Origin: Sphingomonadales bacterium 28-55-16
GTDB taxonomy: Bacteria > Pseudomonadota > Alphaproteobacteria > Sphingomonadales > Sphingomonadaceae
DNA length: 64,000 bases
NCBI GenBank assembly: GCA_002278855.1
Contig: NCGG01000007.1
Location: forward strand, 1 to 64,000
Direction: 5' to 3'
Shown here: positions 1-8,830 of the stretch, piece by piece
Position numbering within the stretch: position 1 is the first letter of the stretch
How the letters are laid out: the number at the start of each line of letters is the position of its first letter
Translations under genes and position numbers: made by a program
Notes under the pieces: generated by a model
What the model was told of the DNA's origin: nothing
What the model saw: only the letters and a program-made list of their open reading frames with translations
Databases searched by the model: none

Positions 1-572
1 TAGAATGTGTTTCCCGTCCATTTTACGATATTCGCACAACGGTCCGATGTCCGCAATGTTATCGTCCGAGGCCTGACCGCTTCGGCGAGTATTGGGTGGA
101 AAGCGGACATACGGATGAGCTTCGTTTTCCCTCTTGTTCTAGGCCGAAAACGGACGGTCAGCTTCGGTGAATCTCGCTGCCCGGGTGGAGAGAGTCCCCT
201 TTTTTATACTAAGACATACGCGGATCTATCGTGCGTCGAAACGATGACAAATGGTGATACCAACACTGGGGCGGCTTTTGGCATTCTTGCATCATCGGAT
301 GCCACCAATTGGTGAGTATGATGTTACCCTGATCTTTGCCGATTGTACTGACGCTTTATATTGTTTTCTTCGTTGTCCAGTCGCCGTTTTGCATTGGCTG
401 GCCGGATAGCGAGGCGCCAATTCATAAGCATGTCACATTAAACTGCCTATTAGCCAACGTCGCTCGCATGAGAGCGAATCTAGCGGGTAGGGGCTCAGCG
501 ATTTGCGTCTGCTTCAAATTTTCAAATTAGATTTTACGCCCGTTTGATTGGGCACCATAGGGGAAAAACGAC
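1..572. other. Non-coding region upstream of TonB receptor
   Basis: I see no convincing gene in these bases. The two short open frames have atypical composition and resemble no protein I know. Two related words lie in opposite orientation, CCGATGTCCGC at 44-54 and GCGGACATACGG at 103-114. This looks like a degenerate dispersed intergenic repeat. The purine-rich stretch just before 573 (AGGGGAAAA) can serve as the ribosome binding site of the receptor gene. A weak promoter-like stretch (TTGCGT near 503) is too poor to call. Confidence 0.5.
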
Positions 573-3500
573 ATGCACTTTAGACATTTCCTTGCCGCCA
601 GCGCTGCTAGCCTGTCCGTTGCAATAAGCCTCGCCACGCCGGCCATGGCTCAGGAAACGACGTCTGCCATCTCCGGGCGCGTTACAAGCGCTGCCGGCAG
701 CCCCGTCAGCGGGGTGAAGGTTACGGTGTTGCATACGCCTTCTGGTTCAGTCAGCGTGTCTGTGACCGACTCAAACGGAAGCTTTGGACTTCGTGGCTTA
801 CGTGTTGGTGGGCCTTACACGATTACTGCGGACAGCGACGCTTATGCGCCAGTGACGGTAGAAGACGTCGAACTGTCGGTGGGCGAAACATTCGCGCTTC
901 CCGTGCAATTAACCGATCGCGCCATTGTGGTGGTCGGCGGTACCACGCAAGGCGGGCGCGGGGTGGTGCTGGGCTCGCAAACTTCCTTCAATGCTGAGGA
1001 CATAGAGAACACCGTCACGTCGCGTCGCGACATTCGCGACATCATCGCCAAGGACCCGCTGGCTTCGTTCAATGCCAACGTTGGCGGCGTCAGCATCGCT
1101 GGCGGTAACATCCGTACTCAGCGCTTCTCGATCGACGGGGTGCAAGTGCAGGACAGTTTCGGTCTTAACTATGGCGGCCTGCCCTCAACGCGCGGGATCG
1201 TCTCAATTGAAGCGATTGGTCAGATTTCGGTAAAGGCAGCGCCGTTCGATATCTCGGAAGGCAATTTCCAGGGCGGTGCGGTGAATGTCGTGCTTAAATC
1301 GGGTACTAACGACTATCATGGTTCGGCTTTTGGCAATTTCGGCGGCCCATCACTGACCAGCAAGCGAACTGCGGATAACCGCAATCCGCTCGGCTTGATT
1401 TTCCCGGTTGCCGATACGAAGGTGCTGGAATTCAAGAACTACGGCGGAAGCCTGTCAGGTCCTATTATCAAAGACACGTTGTTTGTGGCGTTGGCCTATG
1501 AAAAGCTGACCGAAGGTGCCTCCAACGCGTTCGGTGTCCAAGGATCTGCGGCACCAAATTTGGTGGCAAATGCCTTCAGTGATGACCAAGCCCAATTCCG
1601 GGGCATCAACTCCGTCGTTTCGTCTTTCCCTGGCCTTTACGGTACGTATAACATCGGTACTGTTCCGACGGTGATTCCCGAGAGTGACGAGAAATACTCG
1701 GCCAAAGTGGACTGGAACATCACCGATGGCCAACGCCTTTCGGCTTCGTATATTCATCATGAAAACGTTCTGCCAAACTTCGGTTCGGCCGGTAGCACCA
1801 GCACTTCGGCTCCTTACATTGCGCTACAATCCGATCTCTATCGTCTGACTGAACAAACCAGTGCTTCCGCCTTGCAACTTAACTCGCAATGGTCGGACAA
1901 TTTCTCGACCGAACTGCGTGCCAGTTATAAGGATTATGTGCGTGGTCAGGATCCCTATTTCGGCACCGATTTCGCCCAGTTCAACGTATGCCTCGATAAC
2001 ACTTCAGATGCGCTCGGTGTCGGGCTCGTATCGGCTACGACCCTGTGCAGGACCGGGTCAGCCGCGCCAGGCGGCAACGGTACCGGCTTAGGTACGCCGA
2101 TCGTGCGGCTCGGGCCAGACACGCCGCGCCAGGCAAACGAGTTCAATAACCAGATCCTGACGTTCCAGGCCAATGCCAGCCTTCGCGCCGGTAATCATCT
2201 GTTCAAGCTGGAATATGACAACGCCTATTCCAAGCTTTACAATTTGTTCGTGTTCGGCACCTCCGGGCTTGCCGGAACAGGCGGACCTCAGGGTCTGTAT
2301 TATTTCGATTCATTTGCCGACTTCCAAAACAAGCGTGCCAACGAACTAGTGCTTAACACCACGACCACTGGCAACAAGCGCGATGGCTTTGTCCGCTGGG
2401 GCTACACTACCCACACGGTCGGTTTGCAGGACACTTGGACCGTTACCCCTGAGTTGATCGTGAACGCCGGGGTCCGCCTAGACTTTATCCGCGCCGATAA
2501 GTCGATTGCGCTCAATCAGAACTTCCAAACGCGGTTCGGCAACCTCTACCCGAATTTAGTCAACTCCGCGACCACCGACGGCCTCTATAAGCCGCAGCCG
2601 CGGCTAGGTTTCAACTGGCGGCCGACCCCGACCTTGCGTATCTCCGGTGGCGGCGGATTGTTCGCAGGCGGCTTGTCGGACGTTTTCTTGTCGAACAATT
2701 ATTCGAATACCGGCGGCGTTCTCAACGCCACTGGGGCAGCTATCACTGGCATCGATCTGGTGCGGATCAGCGGCGGCTGCATTGATCGTTCGACCAACAA
2801 CAGCACTGCCAACAGCACACTTAACCCAGCGGTCTGCGGCGCGCTCGACAACGTTAACGGCGCCAGTCCGAACGCGGCGGCGCTCGCTTACCTGCAGACC
2901 AATACCGGCGTGCTCGCTAATGCTACAACCAACTCGCTCGACCCCAACTTTAAGCTACCTGCGCAGTGGAAATCGAACTTGTCGGTTAGCTGGCGGCCGG
3001 AATTTTCTGAAGGTTGGTTAGGCCGCGGCTGGACGTTCCGCGCCGACGCACTGTTTTCCGACACGGAGCAGGCGATCCGCTGGATCGATCTGCGTGCCCA
3101 ACCGTTGGTAGTTGGCGGCGTTGTGCAACTCGCGCCCGACGGTCGCCCGCGCTACGGCGGTTCGCTTAATACGACTGCAGGGGTAAAGCAGCCGGGCGGT
3201 AACTCAGACATCCAATTGACCAATACCGGCAAGGGCCTTTCGCGGGTTTTCGCTTTGTCGGCCCAAAAGGAGTCCAACATTGTTGACCTGTCGGCGGCTT
3301 ATACCCGCCAGACAGTCAAGGATGTTGCAGGAACTTTAGTGAGCTCAACTGTCGGGTCGTCTTATGGCGTGCCGACTGATGATCCAAATTCGGGCGGAGC
3401 GTTCGGCCGGTCGGTGTTTGAGGTGAAAGATAATTTCCGCTTTGCAGCTGATTTTCACCACAAGTTCTTCGGTGATAATGAAACCCGCCTTGGGCTGTAT

Positions 3501-4118
3501 TTCAGCTCGCGCTCTGGGACGCCATATTCGGCTACAATGTTAGATAGCACGACCAATGGGGTCAGTGGCAGGGCCAATGTGTTCGGCACTGTCAACACCT
3601 CGTCGCACCTATTCTACGTGCCGAACTTTGGAACCACTGCGGTCACTGGCGTGACCTATTACCAGAATGGCTCGGGCACTGCGACATCGAACGGCATCCA
3701 GGTCGGCAATGTCATCTTCGCGGACCAGGCGACGTTGACCGCTGTCCAGGGTCTCGTTTCGGGCACCAGCCTGAATGAGTATCAAGGCAAAATTGTAGCG
3801 AAGAATTCGCTGTTTTCGCCGCGTTACAACAAGCTCGATCTTAACTTCTCGCAAGATATTCCGCTTCCCTTTGGTAGCAAGATAACGGCGTTGTTTTCGA
3901 TCGAGAACTTTCTCAACCTCCTTAATCGCGATTGGGGTTCGTATCAGGAATTCGGCAACACCTCAGTTGTGCGGGTTTCGTGTGGAAGCTTGACTGCCGT
4001 GCCCGGTACGCAGGCTTGCTCGAATTACGTCTATTCGTCGTTCACCGATCCCCGGACGACAACCTATCCAAAGGCGTCGCTGTGGACGATCCGGATGGGC
4101 GCTCGCTTTAGATTCTGA
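573..4118 (+). CDS. TonB-dependent receptor, Oar-like
   Basis: This is an outer-membrane active-transport protein of 1181 aa, probably for a large organic nutrient of unknown identity. A signal peptide ends near residue 26 (ATPAMA-QE). It is followed by a carboxypeptidase-regulatory-like beta-sandwich domain at about residues 30-110 (ISGRVTSAAGSPVSG), then a plug region and a long beta-barrel. The chain ends in an aromatic residue (RMGARFRF), as outer-membrane barrels do. Length and domain order match the Oar/OmpA-related TonB receptor group rather than siderophore receptors of about 700 aa. It stands alone, with a terminator directly downstream and no TonB, ExbB or substrate enzyme beside it, so the substrate cannot be inferred. 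Confidence 0.93.
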   Translation: MHFRHFLAASAASLSVAISLATPAMAQETTSAISGRVTSAAGSPVSGVKVTVLHTPSGSVSVSVTDSNGSFGLRGLRVGGPYTITADSDAYAPVTVEDVELSVGETFALPVQLTDRAIVVVGGTTQGGRGVVLGSQTSFNAEDIENTVTSRRDIRDIIAKDPLASFNANVGGVSIAGGNIRTQRFSIDGVQVQDSFGLNYGGLPSTRGIVSIEAIGQISVKAAPFDISEGNFQGGAVNVVLKSGTNDYHGSAFGNFGGPSLTSKRTADNRNPLGLIFPVADTKVLEFKNYGGSLSGPIIKDTLFVALAYEKLTEGASNAFGVQGSAAPNLVANAFSDDQAQFRGINSVVSSFPGLYGTYNIGTVPTVIPESDEKYSAKVDWNITDGQRLSASYIHHENVLPNFGSAGSTSTSAPYIALQSDLYRLTEQTSASALQLNSQWSDNFSTELRASYKDYVRGQDPYFGTDFAQFNVCLDNTSDALGVGLVSATTLCRTGSAAPGGNGTGLGTPIVRLGPDTPRQANEFNNQILTFQANASLRAGNHLFKLEYDNAYSKLYNLFVFGTSGLAGTGGPQGLYYFDSFADFQNKRANELVLNTTTTGNKRDGFVRWGYTTHTVGLQDTWTVTPELIVNAGVRLDFIRADKSIALNQNFQTRFGNLYPNLVNSATTDGLYKPQPRLGFNWRPTPTLRISGGGGLFAGGLSDVFLSNNYSNTGGVLNATGAAITGIDLVRISGGCIDRSTNNSTANSTLNPAVCGALDNVNGASPNAAALAYLQTNTGVLANATTNSLDPNFKLPAQWKSNLSVSWRPEFSEGWLGRGWTFRADALFSDTEQAIRWIDLRAQPLVVGGVVQLAPDGRPRYGGSLNTTAGVKQPGGNSDIQLTNTGKGLSRVFALSAQKESNIVDLSAAYTRQTVKDVAGTLVSSTVGSSYGVPTDDPNSGGAFGRSVFEVKDNFRFAADFHHKFFGDNETRLGLYFSSRSGTPYSATMLDSTTNGVSGRANVFGTVNTSSHLFYVPNFGTTAVTGVTYYQNGSGTATSNGIQVGNVIFADQATLTAVQGLVSGTSLNEYQGKIVAKNSLFSPRYNKLDLNFSQDIPLPFGSKITALFSIENFLNLLNRDWGSYQEFGNTSVVRVSCGSLTAVPGTQACSNYVYSSFTDPRTTTYPKASLWTIRMGARFRF

Positions 4119-4147
4119 ACGAGTTCATAGGTTAGTAAAATGGGAAA

Positions 4148-4170
4148 GGGGCGCCGCGGCGCCCCTTTTT
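4148..4170 (+). terminator. Intrinsic terminator of the TonB receptor gene
   Basis: A perfect 8-bp GC stem (GGGGCGCC / GGCGCCCC) with a 2-nt loop is followed by five T residues, 30 bases after the receptor stop codon. Confidence 0.9.
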
Positions 4171-4454
4171 GTCCGTCTTACATCTGTTTTTAGAAGGATC
4201 GCTGTCGGCCTTGAAAGCCAAGACTCGGGAGCAAGGCCGTCACGAAAAGCTTTGCTACGAACGTCATCAATTGGGTCGTATCCGGACAGTCGGCTTTCTA
4301 TAAATATTCCGGGAAAGCTGCCCTTCAGTTATCATATCAGCAAACGTCTTGAAGATTTGAAGTCCCACTAGTTCTGTTAGTGGACAACTCCTGCCATTCT
4401 CTTACATTCGAGGATGAGTGCGGTCTTGTTGTCGCACGGCCGGTCTAACTGCCC
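4171..4454. other. Intergenic region without recognisable gene
   Basis: This stretch lies between the receptor terminator and the convergent DUF808 gene. It contains a small imperfect hairpin near 4364-4382 (CCACTA / TAGTGG) without a T-tract. I see no coding signal. Confidence 0.5.
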
Positions 4455-5360
4455 TCAATGCGCCTTACGATTGGCGACCATGTGGTGTACCAAAACGATC
4501 ACCGCGCCGATGGCTAGGCCCGCAATGCCGCACAAGGCTGCATCGACCAGCCACGCCAGCGCGCCTTCATGCAGGCCAAAAAACGCCGCTGGGTGAAAAC
4601 CAAAGCCATGGACGACAATCTGTCCACCAACCCATAGCATTGCGGCTGTACCCACCGTTGACAGCGCGGTCAGCAATTTCGGCATGCCCTGCACCAGTGC
4701 GCGGCCAATCGCTTGCGATGCGCCATTTTCTTTGCCCGCCATATGCAGGCCAATATCATCCATCTTCACGATCAGGCCAACAACGCCATACACCGCGATG
4801 GTGATCGCCACCGCAACAAAGGCCAGCACGCCAGCCTCAAGCCAGATCGACGTTTCAGCCAAGCTTTTCACCTCGTTCAGTGCAATAGCCATGATTTCTG
4901 CCGATAAGATAAAATCGGTGCGCACCGCGCCTTTGACCATATTTTGTTCATGTTCGGCGCTGGTCAATTCCGCCAACTCCTCGGCCAAATTTTCCACTTC
5001 ATGTGGCACGATTTTTTCCCAGACCTTTTCCGCGCCTTCAAAACAGAGATAGGCCCCACCCAGCATGAGGAGCGGCGTGACAGCCCAAGGCAGGAACAGG
5101 CTCAACAACAACGCCACTGGCAATATGATCACCAGCTTGTTGAAGAACGACCCCTTCGCAATGCGCCAGATGATCGGCAATTCGCGGTCGGGGGTAAATC
5201 CGGTCACATATTGCGGGGTAACTGCCGTATCGTCGATCACGACACCTGCGGCCTTGCTGCCCGCCTTACCCGCTGCTGCCGCGACATCGTCTAACGATGC
5301 AGCCGTAACTTTGGCAATCATCGCAATATCGTCAAATAATGCAGCAAGACCGGATGGCAT
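4455..5360 (-). CDS. DUF808 family inner-membrane protein (YedI-like)
   Basis: This 301-aa integral membrane protein belongs to the DUF808 family, of which E. coli YedI is a member; the molecular function is not established. The family signature is clear: an N-terminal LAALFDDIA segment, then a VIDDTAVTPQYVTGF region, the ELPIIWRIAKGSF motif, and the TPLLMLGGAYLCFEGAEKV segment near residue 100. Several hydrophobic helices follow, with a helix-rich C-terminus. It is a single gene transcribed toward the TonB receptor, with no functional partner next to it. Confidence 0.9.
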   Translation of the reverse strand: MPSGLAALFDDIAMIAKVTAASLDDVAAAAGKAGSKAAGVVIDDTAVTPQYVTGFTPDRELPIIWRIAKGSFFNKLVIILPVALLLSLFLPWAVTPLLMLGGAYLCFEGAEKVWEKIVPHEVENLAEELAELTSAEHEQNMVKGAVRTDFILSAEIMAIALNEVKSLAETSIWLEAGVLAFVAVAITIAVYGVVGLIVKMDDIGLHMAGKENGASQAIGRALVQGMPKLLTALSTVGTAAMLWVGGQIVVHGFGFHPAAFFGLHEGALAWLVDAALCGIAGLAIGAVIVLVHHMVANRKAH

Positions 5361-5610
5361 GTGAATTTTTCCTTGGTAAAATAGAGCCTTGAGGGATAGC
5401 CAAAAACATCAAGAGTTCAAGGCCGTTCGGCATCGCGCCCTCCAATATTATGCTCACCTAAACCGACTTGCCTGCGTTTGTTTGGTATCTTGCGTTGTAG
5501 CGAATCCATCGCTAAAGGCCTAGTCTTTCCGAAATGGGAACCTATATTGCTCTCGACCCGCCGGTCGGAGCGCTGGCGGCTATCCTCGGGATCGAACAGG
5601 AAGAAACGAT

Positions 5611-5811
5611 ATGGCAAAGACAAGCCCCGGAGAATTCGTCCGTCAAGTGCGGACTGAAATCGGCAAGGTAGTATGGCCGACTAGGCAGGAAACTGTGCAG
5701 ACCGCAATCATGGTGCTGATCATGACGATTATCCTTGCTGTTTTCTTTTTGGGTGTCGACGCGGTATTTGCCGCAATCGTAAAGGGACTGCTCGCGCTCG
5801 CCGAAGGCTAA
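5611..5811 (+). CDS. secE: Preprotein translocase subunit SecE
   Basis: SecE is the small clamp subunit of the SecYEG channel in the inner membrane. The 66-aa protein is the short single-helix form usual in alphaproteobacteria. A basic amphipathic stretch (FVRQVRTEIGKVVWPTRQET) contains the conserved KVVWP motif and is followed by one transmembrane helix. It precedes nusG by 43 bases, the near-universal bacterial order. The purine-rich AGGAAG about 10 bases upstream is a plausible ribosome binding site. Confidence 0.97.
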   Translation: MAKTSPGEFVRQVRTEIGKVVWPTRQETVQTAIMVLIMTIILAVFFLGVDAVFAAIVKGLLALAEG

Positions 5812-5854
5812 GCGCAGCCCCACGAGAGAGATTTTTGGGAAAAGAATAGATATT

Positions 5855-6391
5855 ATGGCACGCTGGTACATCATTCACGCTTATTCGGGCTTTGAAAACA
5901 AGGTCCGTGACCAGATTCTTTCCGAAGCGGAGCGCATTGGCCTCTCGCAATTGGTTGAGGCTGTCGAAGTTCCGACCGAGCAAATCACGGAAGTGCGTCG
6001 CGGCAAGAAGATAAAGGCGGAACGCAAGTTCTTCCCCGGCTATGTTCTCGCAAAGCTGAACATGAACGACGATGTGTACCACTTGGTCAAGAACACGCCA
6101 AAGGTCACCGGTTTCCTAGGCGCGGGCAACAAACCGCAGCCGATCACCGAAGCCGAGGCAGCCCGCATCCTGAACACCAAGCAGGAACTCGAAGCTGCGC
6201 CAAAGAAACGCGTTTCGGTCGACTATGAAATTGGCGATCAGGTCAAGGTACTTGGCGGACCATTTGCAAGCTTCAACGGCTTGGTCGAAGAACTCGACTT
6301 CGACAAGAACCGCGTGAAGGTATCCGTCAGCATCTTCGGCCGTGCAACGCCGGTCGAGTTGGACTTTGAAGAAGTTGAATTGATGAAGTAA
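5855..6391 (+). CDS. nusG: Transcription termination/antitermination factor NusG
   Basis: NusG binds the RNA polymerase clamp, suppresses pausing and links polymerase to Rho or to ribosomal S10. The 178-aa protein has the NGN domain at the start ([14 protein letters not shown]) and the KFFPGYVLA motif near residue 67. A KOW domain sits at the C-terminus ([16 protein letters not shown]). It is probably cotranscribed with secE. The ribosomal protein genes start 228 bases downstream, after a hairpin-rich gap. Confidence 0.98.
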   Translation: MARWYIIHAYSGFENKVRDQILSEAERIGLSQLVEAVEVPTEQITEVRRGKKIKAERKFFPGYVLAKLNMNDDVYHLVKNTPKVTGFLGAGNKPQPITEAEAARILNTKQELEAAPKKRVSVDYEIGDQVKVLGGPFASFNGLVEELDFDKNRVKVSVSIFGRATPVELDFEEVELMK

Positions 6392-6395
6392 CGGC

Positions 6396-6520
6396 CCTTT
6401 CCCCTCGTGGGAAAGGATAGAGCAACCGGAAAGCCGCTAGCCTGAGGCTTGGCTTGCATTTCCGGCCCGCTTCACCTATTTGCGCCCCTCTCCCGATGAG
6501 AATCGGGGAACCCGTGCGGG
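6396..6520. repeat. Intergenic hairpin mosaic between nusG and rplK
   Basis: Several short inverted repeats lie head to tail: CCTTTCCC/GGGAAAGG (6396-6416), CCGGAAA/TTTCCGG (426-432 and 459-465 of the 6-kb line), CCCGAT/ATCGGG (6492-6507) and CCCG/CGGG (6511-6520). None has a T-tract, so this looks like a cluster of dispersed palindromic repeats rather than a classical terminator. The first hairpin, 5 bases after nusG, could still protect or end that transcript. Confidence 0.55.
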
Positions 6521-6619
6521 AGGTTGTTGCCAAAGATATTTGGACGCGACTGTTTGACCGCTTAATTTGACCCGTTTCGACTTCGGTCCGTTCGGGGAAA
6601 GAATGAAAGGAGGCCTCCT

Positions 6620-7051
6620 ATGGCCAAGAAAATTGACGGCTATATCGGCCTGCAAGTACCTGCAGGCTCAGCCACACCATCCCCGCCAATCGGCCCAGCA
6701 TTGGGTCAGCGCGGCGTGAACATCATGGAATTCTGCAAGCAGTTCAATGCGGCGACCGCCGACATGGAAAAAGGCACGCCAATTCCAACGAAGATTACAG
6801 TTTTTGCCGACAAAAGCTTTACCTTCGCCATGAAATCGCCACCTGCGACCTATCTGATCAAGAAGGTTTTGGGACTTAAGTCCGGTTCGAAAGAGCCAGG
6901 CAAGATCACCGCTGGAAAAATCACACGTGCGCAGCTGGAAGAAGTCGCAACCATCAAGATGGCCGACCTCAATGCGAACGATATGGATGCAGCAGTAAAA
7001 ATCATCGCAGGCTCGGCTACCGCCATGGGCCTCGAAGTAGTGGAGGGCTGA
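6620..7051 (+). CDS. rplK: 50S ribosomal protein L11
   Basis: L11 binds the GTPase-associated region of 23S rRNA. The 143-aa protein has the expected start ([27 protein letters not shown]) and the C-terminal rRNA-binding domain ([20 protein letters not shown]). A perfect AGGAGG ribosome binding site lies 6 bases before the ATG; it is part of a 12-bp palindrome that abuts the start codon (6608-6619). rplA follows after 4 bases, so the two are cotranscribed. Confidence 0.98.
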   Translation: MAKKIDGYIGLQVPAGSATPSPPIGPALGQRGVNIMEFCKQFNAATADMEKGTPIPTKITVFADKSFTFAMKSPPATYLIKKVLGLKSGSKEPGKITAGKITRAQLEEVATIKMADLNANDMDAAVKIIAGSATAMGLEVVEG

Positions 7052-7055
7052 TCCG

Positions 7056-7751
7056 ATGGCCAAGCTGACCAAAAAAGCAAAATCGCTCGCGCATCTCGAT
7101 GCGGACAAGCTGTACGGCGTTGATGAAGCGTTGAAGGCAATCAAGGAAATGGCGACTGCCAAATTCGACGAGACCATTGAAGTCGCGTTGAACCTTGGCG
7201 TTGACCCACGTCATGCTGACCAAATGGTCCGTGGCATGGTTTCGCTTCCAGCCGGCACCGGTAAAGACATGAAGGTCGCTGTGTTCGCACGTGGCGACAA
7301 GGCAACTGCGGCAACTGCCGCTGGTGCTGATAAGGTCGGCGCTGAAGACCTGATGGAAGATATGCTCGCTGGTAATCTCGATTATGACCGCGTGATCGCA
7401 ACGCCAGACATGATGGGTATCGTTGGCCGCTTGGGTAAGACCTTGGGTCCAAAGGGCCTGATGCCAAACCCGAAGCTCGGTACGGTCACCATGGACGTCG
7501 CTGAAGCTGTTAAGGCGGCAAAGGCTGGTCAGGTTGAATTCCGCGTTGAAAAGCAGGGAATCATCCACAGCGGCATCGGCAAGAAGAGCTTCTCTGACTC
7601 CGACCTGCGCAAGAATTTCGACGCATTGGTTGATGCTGTGATCAAGAACAAGCCAAGCGGCTCGAAGGGCAAATATGTCCGCCGCGTCGCAATCAGCTCG
7701 TCAATGGGCCCAGGCCTCAAGGTTGATCTAGCAGATGTCCCAGGCGCTTAA
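7056..7751 (+). CDS. rplA: 50S ribosomal protein L1
   Basis: L1 forms the mobile L1 stalk near the ribosomal E site and, in other bacteria, represses its own operon. The 231-aa protein has the usual length and signature: [15 protein letters not shown] near residue 45 and the [25 protein letters not shown] core near residue 125. Its stop is followed by a strong terminator. rplJ and rplL are not adjacent but lie 3.4 kb downstream, which differs from the usual rplKAJL order. Confidence 0.98.
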   Translation: MAKLTKKAKSLAHLDADKLYGVDEALKAIKEMATAKFDETIEVALNLGVDPRHADQMVRGMVSLPAGTGKDMKVAVFARGDKATAATAAGADKVGAEDLMEDMLAGNLDYDRVIATPDMMGIVGRLGKTLGPKGLMPNPKLGTVTMDVAEAVKAAKAGQVEFRVEKQGIIHSGIGKKSFSDSDLRKNFDALVDAVIKNKPSGSKGKYVRRVAISSSMGPGLKVDLADVPGA

Positions 7752-7774
7752 GGCGTTTAGGCAATGAACACAAA

Positions 7775-7805
7775 AGGGCTGGAGGGAAACCTCCAGCCCT
7801 TTTTC
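7775..7805 (+). terminator. Intrinsic terminator of the rplKA operon
   Basis: A perfect 11-bp stem (AGGGCTGGAGG / CCTCCAGCCCT) with a GAAA tetraloop is followed by TTTTC, 24 bases after rplA. Confidence 0.95.
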
Positions 7806-7871
7806 TTTGCGGCGTGTGCCGTTTTCCATAGATCCGTTCGCGTTGGGACAGACCTTCCAACTCCAAAACTT

Positions 7872-7897
7872 CGTCATCCCCGCGCAGGCGGGGCTCC
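7872..7897. repeat. Dispersed CCCCGC-GCAG-GCGGGG palindromic repeat
   Basis: The word CGTCATCCCCGCGCAGGCGG is a typical member of the CGTCATTCCCGCG...GCGGGAATCC family of small intergenic repeats. Here it has a perfect 6-bp stem (7878-7883 with 7888-7893). It overlaps the 3' end of the minus-strand transporter gene and supplies its TGA stop and last codons. Related sequences occur at 45071-45160. Confidence 0.65.
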
Positions 7898-8791
7898 ATC
7901 TTTCGAAATAGGTTGAACAAATCGCGGCCATAAAAGGCTTAAAGCCAATCCGCCCATGACTAGCGCGGCGGCAAGCAGTTTCCAGCTCTGCAGCGGTTCG
8001 CCCAAGAACAGGGCGGACGCCCCCATGCCGAATATCGGCACAAGCAACGCCATCGGTGCGACGGTTGCCGCTGGATGCCGCGCCAAAAGCCATCCCCAAA
8101 TGCCATAGCCAAACATCGTATTACCCACCGCTTGCCAGACCACAGCGGCCCACGTCGTCGCGGTTGCCGCGTGCACACCCGCCATAAAGGCTGGTGCACC
8201 TTCAAAGAGCAAGGCCAAGGTGAGCAGTGGCGGCACAGCAAAAAGGCTGGCCCAGACCACATAAGCCAGCATGTCGACCTTACCGGCGGCACGCGAAACC
8301 ATATTCCCGCTCGACCAACAAAAAGCCGCTGTGACGACAAGCGCCAATCCCAGCGGCGTCGCGCTGCCATCGGAATGGGTCAAGATGACCGCAAGCCCAC
8401 TTGTCGCCAACCCGAGCGCAGCCCACTGGAATCTGCGCACCCGCTCCCCGGTGAGCCGCATCGAGAGGGCAATGGTAAAGAAGACCTGGATCTGGACGAC
8501 CAATGAGGCAAGACCTGGCGTAATATAGCTTTTCATTGCCAAAAATAGCAGCCCGAATTGCCCTGCCCCGATCAGCACGCCGTAGGCGGCCAGATTGGAT
8601 ACAGGGACCGCAGGCCGTTTCAGGAAAAATGCGGCTGGCAGAAAAGCGCATGTAAAGCGCAGCGTCGCAAGCCACAAAGGCGGCAAATGGGCCAGCGCCA
8701 GCTTGATGACAACGAAGTTTGTTCCCCACACAGCCATGACCGCAATCGCGAGAAGAAGATGCAGGCGGGGTAAAGCGTTGTTTTGGGTCAT
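7874..8791 (-). CDS. EamA/DMT-superfamily transporter
   Basis: This 305-aa inner-membrane protein has about ten hydrophobic helices arranged as two EamA repeats. The first begins WGTNFVVIKLALAHLPPLW, and the second includes CWSSGNMVSRAAGKVDML. The best-known relative is the cysteine/O-acetylserine exporter EamA (YdeD), but substrate cannot be read from sequence. It lies 39 bases downstream of a nitrilase-family gene on the same strand and is probably the last gene of a four-gene unit. Its final residues (KDGAPPARG) are encoded by a dispersed palindromic repeat, so the natural C-terminus was probably replaced. Confidence 0.88.
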   Translation of the reverse strand: MTQNNALPRLHLLLAIAVMAVWGTNFVVIKLALAHLPPLWLATLRFTCAFLPAAFFLKRPAVPVSNLAAYGVLIGAGQFGLLFLAMKSYITPGLASLVVQIQVFFTIALSMRLTGERVRRFQWAALGLATSGLAVILTHSDGSATPLGLALVVTAAFCWSSGNMVSRAAGKVDMLAYVVWASLFAVPPLLTLALLFEGAPAFMAGVHAATATTWAAVVWQAVGNTMFGYGIWGWLLARHPAATVAPMALLVPIFGMGASALFLGEPLQSWKLLAAALVMGGLALSLLWPRFVQPISKDGAPPARG

Positions 8792-8830
8792 AGAAGCGCC
8801 CTAACCGCTGCGCCGACTTTTGCGAACGGT

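Noticed and set aside
7..530. Two short plus-strand open frames before the TonB receptor
   Set aside because: Composition is unlike coding DNA here, there is no ribosome binding site and no recognisable domain; the area carries degenerate repeats.
4364..4382. CCACTA/TAGTGG hairpin as terminator of the DUF808 gene
   Set aside because: The stem is short and lacks a T-tract on either strand.
5400..5610. tRNA-Trp expected upstream of secE
   Set aside because: No cloverleaf can be drawn in this gap; the common tRNA-secE order is not present here.
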